NCBI GenBank assembly: GCA_040508515.1
Contig: JBEVMS010000252.1
Location: forward strand, 1 to 6,408
DNA: 6,408 nt
From: JBEVMS01 sp040508515
GTDB lineage: Bacteria > Pseudomonadota > Gammaproteobacteria > Xanthomonadales > Rhodanobacteraceae
Reading direction: 5' to 3'
The notes below the pieces were generated by a model that had not been told where the DNA came from, searched no databases, and worked only from the letters and a program-made list of their open reading frames with translations. The position numbers were made by a program, and so were the translations under genes. Below, in pieces: positions 1 through 6,347 of the stretch; positions within the stretch are counted from its first letter, which is position 1, and every line of letters starts with the position of its first letter.

Positions 1-1468
<1,468 letters not shown>

Positions 1469-1487
1469 GGGTCGGGTTCCTTGGGTT

Positions 1488-1505
1488 GCGCCGCCACGGC
1501 GGCAC
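1488..1505 (-). promoter_or_regulatory. Intercistronic hairpin between atpH and atpA
   Basis: In the transcript this reads GUGCCGCC-GUGGCGGCGC, an inverted repeat with one G-U pair that folds to about 7 bp around a four-base loop. It lies between the atpH stop and the atpA ribosome-binding site (1478-1482), which it leaves free. No U-tract follows, so a terminator is unlikely. An mRNA-processing or stability element that sets alpha output apart from delta is an inference. Confidence 0.45.
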
Positions 1506-1528
1506 CCGCTGATTTTTGAGACGTTAGG

Positions 1529-2062
1529 TCAATGCGCCAGACTGCTGGCCAGCCGCGCCAACCGGCCGCGTGCAGAGCCATCGATGACCTGGGCGCCGGT
1601 ATCGATCACCACGCCACCCAGCAGCGAGGCATCAACCTGGGTGTCCAGATCGATCTCGCGCTTGAAACGGCGCTTCAACGAGGTCTTTAACTGCTCTGCC
1701 TGCGTGGCATCCAGGGCGACCGCGCTGGTCACTTTGACCAGCAGTTGCGATTGCGACTCACGCTTGTAGGCTTCGTACAGCTCGGCGATTTCCGGCAGCA
1801 GAGACAACCGATGCTGCGCGGCCAGCTCGCTCAGGAAAGGCGTCAGCGCCGAGTCGGCGCCCGCGTCCACCGGCAAGTGCAACGCCACCAATTGAGCCGG
1901 CTCCGCCCGCGGGTCGATCACCAGCCCGACCACGCGTGGATCGGCCGCTACCGCCGCAGCGAAGGCCAGCGCGCCGGACCACGCGTCCAGCGCGCCGGCT
2001 TCGTGCGCCAACTCGAAAGCGGCACGCGCGTAAGGCCGGGCCAGGGTAATTGCCTGCACCAT
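1529..2062 (-). CDS. atpH: ATP synthase F1 subunit delta
   Basis: Delta (OSCP-type) subunit, the peripheral-stalk cap that ties the b dimer to the top of the alpha3beta3 head; one copy per enzyme. It has 177 residues, the same as E. coli delta. The N-terminal six-helix domain (about residues 1-105) starts with the typical ARPYARAAFELA. The C-terminal family signature covers about residues 136-156 and is followed by QVIDGSARGRL, which is characteristic of the family. The start at 2060-2062 is 3 bp after the atpF stop. Only a weak GAG-like ribosome site lies upstream, inside the end of atpF, so translation is probably coupled to atpF (inference). The gene ends with TGA at 1529-1531, 60 bp before atpA. 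Confidence 0.97.
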   Translation of the reverse strand: MVQAITLARPYARAAFELAHEAGALDAWSGALAFAAAVAADPRVVGLVIDPRAEPAQLVALHLPVDAGADSALTPFLSELAAQHRLSLLPEIAELYEAYKRESQSQLLVKVTSAVALDATQAEQLKTSLKRRFKREIDLDTQVDASLLGGVVIDTGAQVIDGSARGRLARLASSLAH

Positions 2063-2065
2063 GGC

Positions 2066-2536
2066 TTACAGCTCGGCCACGAGCTGGTCGAGCATCGCCT
2101 TGTGGGCCGAGGCATCGACTTCACGCTGCACGATCTTCTCGGCGCCTTGGATCGCCAAGCGGCTGACCCATTCGCGTAATTCCTCGCGTGCCTGCTGACG
2201 CATGCTGGCGATCTCAGTCGCCGCAGATTCCTTGACCCGCGCCGCCTCGGCTGCCGCGTCGGCGTGCGCCTTCTCGATCAGCAGATTGGCCTGCGCCTGA
2301 GCCCGCTCGACGATCTCGGCCGACTGCTGGCGCGCCTGCTTGATCTCGGCGGCGACTTTGACGTCGGCGTCCTTGAGCTCGGCACGCGCCTTTTCAGCCG
2401 CCGCCAAACCGTCGGCGACCTTGCGCTGACGCTCCTCAATCGCATGATTGAGCTGCGGCCAGATGAACTTGGTGGTGAACCAGACCAGGATGGCGAATGA
2501 CACCATTTGGCCCAGGAAAGTCAGATCGATTTTCAT
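2066..2536 (-). CDS. atpF: ATP synthase Fo subunit b
   Basis: Subunit b forms the dimeric peripheral stalk that holds the F1 head still against the rotating c-ring. It has 156 residues, the same as E. coli b. One N-terminal membrane helix (about residues 6-26) is followed by WPQL and IEERQRKVADGL, including Arg36 at the position of E. coli Arg36. A long charged, alanine-rich helix, the coiled-coil dimerisation region, runs to about residue 120. The C-terminal part has REELR and GAEKIVQREVD, which contact delta, and ends in LVAEL as in E. coli. The start at 2534-2536 has a short purine stretch (GGAAAG) close upstream and GGAG further out. It is separated from atpE by 88 bp that contain a hairpin, and from atpH by 3 bp. 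Confidence 0.97.
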   Translation of the reverse strand: MKIDLTFLGQMVSFAILVWFTTKFIWPQLNHAIEERQRKVADGLAAAEKARAELKDADVKVAAEIKQARQQSAEIVERAQAQANLLIEKAHADAAAEAARVKESAATEIASMRQQAREELREWVSRLAIQGAEKIVQREVDASAHKAMLDQLVAEL

Positions 2537-2575
2537 GAGCTTTCCGAATACTCCGATAACGCGTTAAACCGCCGA

Positions 2576-2610
2576 TCGCCGCAGTCGCCCACGCAGAGTG
2601 ACTACGGCGA
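2576..2610 (-). promoter_or_regulatory. Hairpin in the atpE-atpF spacer
   Basis: The two arms, 2576-2586 and 2600-2610, form an 11-bp stem in the minus-strand RNA (UCGCCGUAGUC with GACUGCGGCGA, one G-U pair) around a 13-base loop. It begins 15 bp after the atpE stop codon. No U-tract follows. A 3' stabiliser of the atpE message or a partial transcription brake is inferred. The same spacer also holds the 10-bp palindrome TAACGCGTTA at 2557-2566. Confidence 0.5.
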
Positions 2611-2624
2611 CGAATCCGCGCCGA

Positions 2625-2903
2625 TCAACCGCCGGTCGCGGCCTGCAGGGCAGCCAGCAGCGGGTTGGAGAACGCGAACAGCAGCGCCACGGCCAAGCCG
2701 ATGATGAACGCCGCGTCGATCAGACCGGCCAACAGGAACATGCGACCCTGCAGCAGCGGCACCAGCTCGGGCTGGCGCGCGGCGGATTCCAGAAACTTGG
2801 AGCCCATCACGCCGATGCCCACGCAAGCGCCCAACGCGCCCAGGCCGATGATGAGGCCGATAGCAATGGCGGTCAGGCCCTGCACGTGTGCGATGAGTTC
2901 CAT
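2625..2903 (-). CDS. atpE: ATP synthase Fo subunit c (proteolipid)
   Basis: Subunit c assembles into the rotating membrane ring that carries protons. The 92-residue protein is a hairpin of two hydrophobic helices (about residues 8-35 and 53-79) joined by the polar loop Arg43-Gln44-Pro45. The proton-binding acid is Asp63 in LAGLIDAAF, equivalent to Asp61 of E. coli. Alanine follows the acid where sodium-type rings have a Ser/Thr ligand, so proton coupling is expected. The N-terminal helix has the small-residue GLGALGACVGIG packing motif. The protein is about 13 residues longer than E. coli c (79), mainly as an extended C-terminal tail after the second helix. The start at 2901-2903 is fixed by a good AGGAG at 2910-2914 with 6 nt spacing. 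It is preceded by a U-rich leader and followed by a hairpin, which fits the need for high output of this subunit. Confidence 0.97.
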   Translation of the reverse strand: MELIAHVQGLTAIAIGLIIGLGALGACVGIGVMGSKFLESAARQPELVPLLQGRMFLLAGLIDAAFIIGLAVALLFAFSNPLLAALQAATGG

Positions 2904-2978
2904 GGTGTTCTCCTGAGTATCGGTAAAGGTTTGTTGATGCGAAGGACAAAAATTGAAACGAAACGAAAGTGAAGCGAA
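2904..2978 (-). promoter_or_regulatory. atpE: U-rich leader and ribosome site of atpE
   Basis: The 75-bp atpB-atpE spacer reads in the transcript as a pyrimidine-rich stretch (CUUUC GUUUC GUUUC AAUUUUUG, from the GAAAG/GAAAC repeats at 2955-2969), then A/U-rich sequence, then AGGAG at 2910-2914. It is far poorer in G+C than its surroundings and has no obvious hairpin. E. coli atpE is known to have a U-rich translational enhancer just upstream. An equivalent role here is an inference from position and composition. Confidence 0.5.
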
Positions 2979-3824
2979 TCAGTGATGCTCGCGCGCCATC
3001 GTGATGTAGACGATGGTCAACATCATGAAAATGAAAGCTTGCAGCAGCACGATCAGGATGTGGAAGATCGCCCAGGCGGTATGAAACAGCACGCCCGGCA
3101 CGAAACTGATCCAGCTGGCGAACAATCCGGCGATCAGCATGAAAACCAGCTCGCCACCATACATGTTGCCGAACAGTCGCATCGCCAGCGAAACCGGCTT
3201 GGACAGATACTCGACCACGTTCAGCAACAGGTTGAACGGCGCCAGCGCCATTTGCGTGCCGGTACTGTTGGCATGAAACGGCGAGATCAGCAGATCCTTG
3301 CCAAAGCCCAATGCGCCTTTGGCCTTGAAACCGTGCGCCAGGATGATCAGGAACACCGACAGCGCCAGTGCCACGGTAGTATTGATGTCGGCCGTGGGCA
3401 CCCAGCGGAAGTAACTGTGATGCGCCGCCTCGCTACCTGCAAAGGTCTTGACCGCCCAACCGGGTGCGTCCAGCGGCAGCAGATCCATCATGTTCATGAA
3501 GACCACCCACATGAAGATCGACAGCGCCAGCGGCGTCAGCGTGCGGCGATCGCCATGAAAGGTGTCTTTGACCTGGGTATCGACGAACTCGACGATCAGC
3601 TCGACGAAGGCCTGGCCCTTGGACGGCACCCCCGCGGTAGCTCGGCGTGCCTTCAGCCAGAACCAGACGCAGAACAGCAGACCAAGCAAAAAGGCCACCA
3701 CCAATGAATCGAGGTGAATCGTCTTGGGAATGCCCAGAAATGTGCCTTCACCAACGCGCACGACGTTGAAGGTCAGGTGATGCTGGATGTACTCGGTTAG
3801 CCCGCCCTGCGGCTCGCTTGCCAT
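2979..3824 (-). CDS. atpB: ATP synthase Fo subunit a
   Basis: Subunit a is the stationary membrane channel that passes protons to and from the c-ring; one copy per enzyme. It has 281 residues (E. coli 271), with hydrophobic segments at about 40-58, 97-117, 148-165, 193-205, 212-235 and 245-274. The essential arginine is Arg216 in MRLFGNMYGGEL (E. coli Arg210), with Glu225 at the place of Glu219. His255 and Gln262 in the last helix (FHILIVLLQAF) match His245 and Gln252. The C-terminus MAREHH also resembles the E. coli end. The start at 3822-3824 is 3 bp after the atpI stop, with AAGGG inside the atpI end as a ribosome site, suggesting coupled translation. It ends 75 bp before atpE. Confidence 0.97.
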   Translation of the reverse strand: MASEPQGGLTEYIQHHLTFNVVRVGEGTFLGIPKTIHLDSLVVAFLLGLLFCVWFWLKARRATAGVPSKGQAFVELIVEFVDTQVKDTFHGDRRTLTPLALSIFMWVVFMNMMDLLPLDAPGWAVKTFAGSEAAHHSYFRWVPTADINTTVALALSVFLIILAHGFKAKGALGFGKDLLISPFHANSTGTQMALAPFNLLLNVVEYLSKPVSLAMRLFGNMYGGELVFMLIAGLFASWISFVPGVLFHTAWAIFHILIVLLQAFIFMMLTIVYITMAREHH

Positions 3825-3827
3825 GTT

Positions 3828-4193
3828 TCAGCCCTTAAATCTAAACGCCAGCAGATTGACCGCATACGCAACCACCAGCCCTGTCAAAGCAGCCAGCGGT
3901 GGCAACTTAAATTGACCCAGGATCACAACCATCCCCCCCAGGACTGCGACCCATTTCAGTATCACACCCGACAGCAGACGCAGCATCGTCGTCGCCGGCC
4001 CCGCCAAACTTGCAAACGTGCGCAGCGACATCAAGACCGTGCCCAACGCGACCACGCCGGCGCCGGCACTGGCTGCCAACGCATCGTGGTAGCCGCGCAG
4101 CATGAATACCAAGCCCAGCGATGCGGCCACTCCCAGTTGCAGCAACGCTATGCGCCACGCGAGACGGCGACCCGAGGCGATGCTGTTGAGCAT
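3828..4193 (-). CDS. atpI: ATP synthase subunit I (assembly-associated membrane protein)
   Basis: First gene of the operon. AtpI is a small membrane protein reported in other bacteria to assist c-ring assembly and magnesium supply, and it is not part of the finished enzyme. From MLNSIASGRR the protein has 121 residues with four hydrophobic segments at about 12-32, 37-57, 77-93 and 97-117 and a conserved-looking lysine (Lys80) at the start of the third. The frame also opens 13 codons earlier (4232), but the start at 4191-4193 has GGAGA at 4201-4205 with 7 nt spacing, and the upstream extension is polar and unsupported. It resembles the AtpI family by layout and context more than by any sharp motif. 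It lies 3 bp upstream of atpB. Confidence 0.88.
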   Translation of the reverse strand: MLNSIASGRRLAWRIALLQLGVAASLGLVFMLRGYHDALAASAGAGVVALGTVLMSLRTFASLAGPATTMLRLLSGVILKWVAVLGGMVVILGQFKLPPLAALTGLVVAYAVNLLAFRFKG

Positions 4194-4263
4194 GTAAAGG
4201 TCTCCGCGCGGCGCTACACCTTGCGGCACCAATTCGTCTGGGGGCCACGGCCTGATCTGAAAA

Positions 4264-4293
4264 AGTATATCAGCCCCCCATTTGCCGTCACAA
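4264..4293 (-). promoter_or_regulatory. Predicted atp operon promoter
   Basis: On the minus strand there is TTGTGA (4288-4293), an 18-bp spacer, and TATACT (4264-4269, five of six consensus bases), followed by a run of T. Transcription would start near 4257, leaving a leader of about 64 nt before atpI. No other comparably good -10 was seen in the 200 bp upstream of atpI. Confidence 0.6.
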
Positions 4294-4342
4294 GCTGCGC
4301 GCCATGCGACAACTCGTCACCGCCGCGACGAATTTTCGTCAC
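4286..4342 (-). repeat. Three GTGACG boxes and a 14-bp palindrome upstream of the atp promoter
   Basis: GTGACG occurs three times on the minus strand, at 4337-4342, 4315-4320 and 4286-4291; the last overlaps the predicted -35. The spacings are 22 and 29 bp. The upstream box abuts the perfect inverted repeat GACGAATTTTCGTC at 4327-4340. The position suits a regulator of the atp operon, but no known factor is assigned. TGTGA is a half-site of Crp/Clp-type sites, but the matching TCACA half is missing at the usual distance. Confidence 0.35.
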
Positions 4343-4355
4343 GGGTAGCAGGGGT

Positions 4356-4385
4356 TGGCCGCCTTCACGGCGCCAGCGGCGGCCA
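4356..4385 (-). other. GC-rich inverted repeat after the phasin terminator
   Basis: GGCCGCC (4357-4363) and GGCGGCC (4378-4384) are a perfect 7-bp inverted repeat, extended by one T-A pair, around a 14-base loop that itself contains GGCGCC. It lies just past the phasin terminator on the minus strand. It may be a second-line termination or RNA-end structure. Its function is unknown. Confidence 0.35.
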
Positions 4386-4393
4386 GATAAAGT

Positions 4394-4419
4394 AAGGGCC
4401 GGACAATGGTCCGGCCCTT
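4394..4419 (-). terminator. Rho-independent terminator of the phasin gene
   Basis: A perfect 11-bp stem (arms 4394-4404 and 4409-4419; AAGGGCCGGAC with GTCCGGCCCTT) closes a four-base loop. On the minus strand it is followed by UUACUUUAU, a broken U-tract. It begins 34 bp past the phasin stop and separates that transcript from the atp promoter. The symmetric ends mean it could also stop transcription on the plus strand. Confidence 0.85.
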
Positions 4420-4453
4420 TGCACCGCATGGGAGGACAGCGGCGTAGAAAGGT

Positions 4454-4846
4454 TTAGCGAGCGGCAGCAGCCTTCTTCACGGCTGCCGTCGGCGCGGTCA
4501 CCGCGTCATTGGCCGCCTGCTGCTGCTCATGCGCCAAGGCACCGAGCGATTCGGCGGCCTTCTGGGTTACTGCAAAGATTTCCTGGGTTACCGCCACCGC
4601 ACGCTCTGCGTTGTCGCGCGTCAGGCTGGCACCCTTTTCCCACAGGGTGCGCAAACCTTCGATATCCCGAGTGTCCAGCGCGTCGGCAAAAAATTCAGAA
4701 GTGGCCAAGGCTTGCTTCTCAATCGCCCGGAACTGCAACTCGGCAACTTTTTCCAGCCCCTTGAAGGCAACCGCTTGCGCCTTGAAAACACTATCGGTCA
4801 ACTGCTTGGTGTAAGCAAAAACCTGGGCATTCAAATACTGCGTCAT
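4454..4846 (-). CDS. Phasin family protein
   Basis: Phasins are small amphipathic helical proteins that coat polyhydroxyalkanoate granules. Related proteins also occur as stress or surface-binding factors in cells without storage polymer. The 130-residue protein begins MTQYLNAQVFAYTKQ and is almost entirely helical, with repeated aromatic and hydrophobic positions: FKAQAVAFKGLEKVAELQ (residues 21-38), ATSEFFADALDTRDIEGL (48-65) and an AVAVTQEIFAVTQKAAESL stretch (83-101). It ends in a low-complexity Ala/Lys/Thr tail (AVKKAAAAR) typical of phasins. An upstream in-frame ATG at 4900 exists, but the start at 4844-4846 has a strong GGGGGAGAG ribosome site, and the longer version would run into the promoter. 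No polymer synthase gene is in this window, so granule association is inferred from the family. It is monocistronic by its own promoter and terminator. Confidence 0.85.
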   Translation of the reverse strand: MTQYLNAQVFAYTKQLTDSVFKAQAVAFKGLEKVAELQFRAIEKQALATSEFFADALDTRDIEGLRTLWEKGASLTRDNAERAVAVTQEIFAVTQKAAESLGALAHEQQQAANDAVTAPTAAVKKAAAAR

Positions 4847-4884
4847 GGTTACTCTCCCCCGTGGGAAAGGATGGGTGAAGCCGT

Positions 4885-4913
4885 ACCGTAGCACCCCCAT
4901 TTGTGCGACGCAA
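4885..4913 (-). promoter_or_regulatory. Predicted phasin promoter
   Basis: On the minus strand there is TTGCGT (4908-4913), a 17-bp spacer, and TACGGT (4885-4890). The tract AAAATTTT (4915-4922) sits directly upstream of the -35, where an UP element would lie. Transcription would start near 4878, giving a leader of about 32 nt that includes the ribosome site. The hexamers are only half-consensus, so position and spacing carry the call. Confidence 0.45.
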
Positions 4914-4916
4914 CAA
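4901..4916. promoter_or_regulatory. Candidate operator over the phasin -35
   Basis: TTGTGCGACGCAACAA is an imperfect inverted repeat: TTGT-GCG and CGC-AACAA around a central A, with one extra base in one arm. It covers the whole -35 hexamer. In several polymer-storing bacteria, phasin genes are repressed by PhaR, which binds TGC/GCA-type palindromes at the promoter. A PhaR-like role here is a guess from position and shape. Confidence 0.35.
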
Positions 4917-4981
4917 AATTTTCCATTTCACCCATTGCGCCGGCTGAGCGACCCCGCCGAGGCAACCGATGCGGTGATCAC

Positions 4982-5356
4982 TTAGGCGAGCGCGTCAAAA
5001 TCCTCGCGGGCATAACTTGCCCCGGAGGTGCAGGTTTCATGCACCACCACGCGCTGCAACAATGGCAACGCTGGCAGCAGACGCGTGAATATCCAACGCG
5101 CCAGCTGTTCGCTAGTGGGATTTTCCAGCCCTTCGATCTCGTTGAGGTAGCGGTGATCGAGTTGCTCGTAGAGCGGCGCAAACGCCGCCTTGACGTCGCC
5201 GAAATCCATGATCCAACCGAACACGGGATCAATGGGACCACTCAGATGCAGCTCGATCTTGAAAGAGTGTCCATGCAGCCGCGCGCACTTGTGCCCTGCC
5301 GGCACATGCGGCAGATGATGGGCGGCCTCCAACTGAAAGGTCTTGAAGATTTGCAT
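4982..5356 (-). CDS. queD: 6-carboxy-5,6,7,8-tetrahydropterin synthase
   Basis: QueD converts 7,8-dihydroneopterin triphosphate to 6-carboxytetrahydropterin in the cytoplasmic pathway to preQ0 and queuosine, the wobble-base modification of the Asp, Asn, His and Tyr tRNAs. The 124-residue protein aligns throughout with E. coli QueD. The zinc ligands are His13 (EAAH), His28 and His30 (RLHGHSF). The catalytic Cys24 is in GHKC, the Asp67-His68 pair in LDHRYLN, and the substrate-binding Glu107 in HETCTSGASY. The segment GLENPTSEQLARWI (residues 76-89) is also typical. The start at 5354-5356 has AGGAT at 5363-5367 with 6 nt spacing. The other queuosine genes are not here. It lies 121 bp downstream of tRNA-Met on the same strand with no convincing terminator between, so it may share that transcript. 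Confidence 0.95.
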   Translation of the reverse strand: MQIFKTFQLEAAHHLPHVPAGHKCARLHGHSFKIELHLSGPIDPVFGWIMDFGDVKAAFAPLYEQLDHRYLNEIEGLENPTSEQLARWIFTRLLPALPLLQRVVVHETCTSGASYAREDFDALA

Positions 5357-5369
5357 GCGGACATCCTAA

Positions 5370-5394
5370 CGCCGGCCGCCGCAGCTCGCCGGCG
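5370..5394 (-). other. GC-rich hairpin upstream of queD
   Basis: CGCCGGC (5370-5376) and GCCGGCG (5388-5394) form a 7-bp all-GC stem with an 11-base loop, ending just before the queD ribosome site (5363-5367). No U-tract follows. It could protect or delimit the 3' trailer of the tRNA transcript or affect queD translation. It does not resemble a preQ1 riboswitch. Confidence 0.35.
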
Positions 5395-5477
5395 CATCCC
5401 GGCAGGGGGCTATGCCGCCAGCAATGAGCTTAAGAATCGAACGGCGCATTAAGGCACCAGCGCATCGTCCGAAATAG

Positions 5478-5554
5478 TGGTGGCTAGAGGCGGGATCGAA
5501 CCGCCGACCTCAGCATTATGAGTGCCGCGCTCTGACCAGCTGAGCTACCTAGCC
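5478..5554 (-). tRNA. tRNA-Met (elongator), anticodon CAT
   Basis: A full 77-nt cloverleaf including an encoded CCA (5478-5480). The acceptor stem pairs GGCTAGG with TCTAGCC (last pair G-U), with discriminator A. The D arm contains AGCTCAGCTGGTCAGAGC. The anticodon loop is CTCATAA, with anticodon CAT at 5518-5520. The T arm is GGCGG-TTCGATC-CCGCC. The first acceptor pair is G-C, unlike the mismatched pair of initiator tRNA-Met, and the GGCTA...TAGCC acceptor resembles E. coli elongator tRNA-Met. The main alternative is the CAT-anticodon tRNA-Ile2, whose E. coli acceptor (GGCCCCT) is unlike this one. Confidence 0.95.
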
Positions 5555-5605
5555 ACATGACTCCGTCGTTGCTGAATCCAGGTTCGACCCAGCGGAGGGT
5601 GCGAA

Positions 5606-5634
5606 AGTGTAGTTGCGAAGTGCGCTTGGTACAA
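5606..5634 (-). promoter_or_regulatory. Predicted tRNA-Met promoter
   Basis: On the minus strand there is TTGTAC (5629-5634), a 17-bp spacer, and TACACT (5606-5611). Transcription would start near 5599, about 44 nt before the mature tRNA 5' end. The bases after the -10 are C-rich (CGCACCC), as in discriminators of stringently controlled stable-RNA promoters. Confidence 0.6.
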
Positions 5635-5736
5635 GCCTTGCTGCTTGCCGCGTATTCCTACGCTGTGGTTGAATCGTGCGCAATGTAACGTACGCCAGCG
5701 CCAGCGCATCATGCCGGGCACCCCCGAGGAGGCGAT

Positions 5737-6297
5737 ATGATCGACGTAGATGGCTACCGCCCCAATGTTGGCATCGTGATCCTCAACGGGGAGGGTCGCC
5801 TGTTTTGGGCGCGCCGGGTCAATCGCGACGGCTGGCAATTCCCCCAGGGCGGCATGCGTAGCGATGAGACGCCGGTGGAAGCGATGTACCGCGAACTGGA
5901 GGAGGAAACCGGTCTGTCGCCCGGGGACGTCGAAGTGGTGGCCGCCACACGCGGCTGGTTGCGCTACCGTTTACCCCATCGTTATGTCCGCCATCATCAG
6001 CGGCCCACCTGCATCGGTCAGAAGCAGGTTTGGTTTCTTCTCAAGCTGGTCGGCGGCGAGGACGCGCTGCGCCTCGACGCCTGCGATAAACCTGAATTCG
6101 ACATCTGGCGCTGGGTCGACTTCTGGTACCCGGCCGCGCATGTGGTCAATTTCAAACGGCAGGTTTACGAGCGTGCCTTACGGCATTTCGCTCCGCTGGT
6201 GGAGAGCATGCTGAGCGTGGAATTGGGCAATCTGCCGCGCGAGGGACTTGATCAGCACCCTGATCCCGCCGGCAGCAACGGCCGCGAGGCGGCGTAG
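5737..6297 (+). CDS. rppH: RNA 5'-pyrophosphohydrolase (Nudix family)
   Basis: RppH removes pyrophosphate from the 5' triphosphate end of mRNAs, leaving a monophosphate that exposes them to RNase E or similar nucleases; it acts in the cytoplasm. The 186-residue protein (E. coli 176) starts MIDVDGYRPNVGIVI and has WQFPQGG at residues 33-39. The complete Nudix box is Gly38-x5-Glu44-x7-Arg52-Glu53-Leu54-x-Glu56-Glu57-x-Gly59-Leu60. It continues with the RppH-typical YRLPHRYVR (77-85), CIGQKQVWFLL (92-102) and FDIWRWVDFWYP (121-132). The C-terminal 25 or so residues are polar and probably disordered. The start is fixed by GAGGAGG at 5726-5732, 4 nt upstream. It is divergent from tRNA-Met, with 182 bp between. 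A possible weak promoter, TTGCCG (5645-5650), 18 bp, TTGAAT (5669-5674), lies there. All catalytic residues are present. Confidence 0.97.
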   Translation: MIDVDGYRPNVGIVILNGEGRLFWARRVNRDGWQFPQGGMRSDETPVEAMYRELEEETGLSPGDVEVVAATRGWLRYRLPHRYVRHHQRPTCIGQKQVWFLLKLVGGEDALRLDACDKPEFDIWRWVDFWYPAAHVVNFKRQVYERALRHFAPLVESMLSVELGNLPREGLDQHPDPAGSNGREAA

Positions 6298-6311
6298 TCC
6301 GCCACGGGTTG

Positions 6312-6340
6312 TTGACAGTAATTCGCATTTGCGTTCTCAT
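6312..6340 (+). promoter_or_regulatory. Predicted bfd promoter
   Basis: TTGACA (6312-6317, full consensus), a 17-bp spacer, and TCTCAT (6335-6340, four of six consensus bases). The predicted start at about 6347 falls at the ATG (6348), and no ribosome-binding purine run lies upstream of that ATG. The minus-strand repeats ATGAGAAC and ATGCGAAT, 12 bp apart within 6321-6340, faintly recall iron-regulator (Fur) hexamers. Confidence 0.55.
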
Positions 6341-6347
6341 ACGCGCC

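Noticed and set aside
2982..3707. A 241-codon open frame on the plus strand
   Set aside because: Antisense to atpB, extremely rich in His, Gln, Asp and Arg, which are the complements of hydrophobic membrane codons. No ribosome site or family resemblance.
4529..4891. Open frames on the plus strand opposite the phasin gene
   Set aside because: They span the phasin coding region and promoter, with no family similarity or ribosome site. The minus-strand protein is clearly a phasin.
4974..4981. GTGATCAC palindrome just past the queD stop
   Set aside because: An 8-bp self-complementary sequence with no loop and no U-tract cannot serve as a terminator, and such palindromes occur by chance.
5357..5477. 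preQ1 riboswitch upstream of queD
   Set aside because: No short stem with an A-rich tail or pseudoknot-like core of the known preQ1 classes is visible. The leader is GC-rich with only a simple hairpin.
5580..5596. T-arm-like GGTTCGACCC on the plus strand near the tRNA, considered as a tRNA remnant
   Set aside because: The flanking bases do not form a T stem, and no anticodon or acceptor parts accompany it.
5457..5710. 10-bp direct repeat CCAGCGCATC flanking the tRNA gene (5457-5466 and 5701-5710), considered as an attachment-site pair
   Set aside because: It does not include the tRNA 3' end, has no integrase or foreign gene between its copies, and is short enough to arise by chance.
6281..6310. 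Possible terminator at the end of rppH (GGCGG at 6288-6292 with CCGCC at 6299-6303)
   Set aside because: Only a 5-bp stem that overlaps the stop codon, and no U-tract follows. Not enough to call a terminator.
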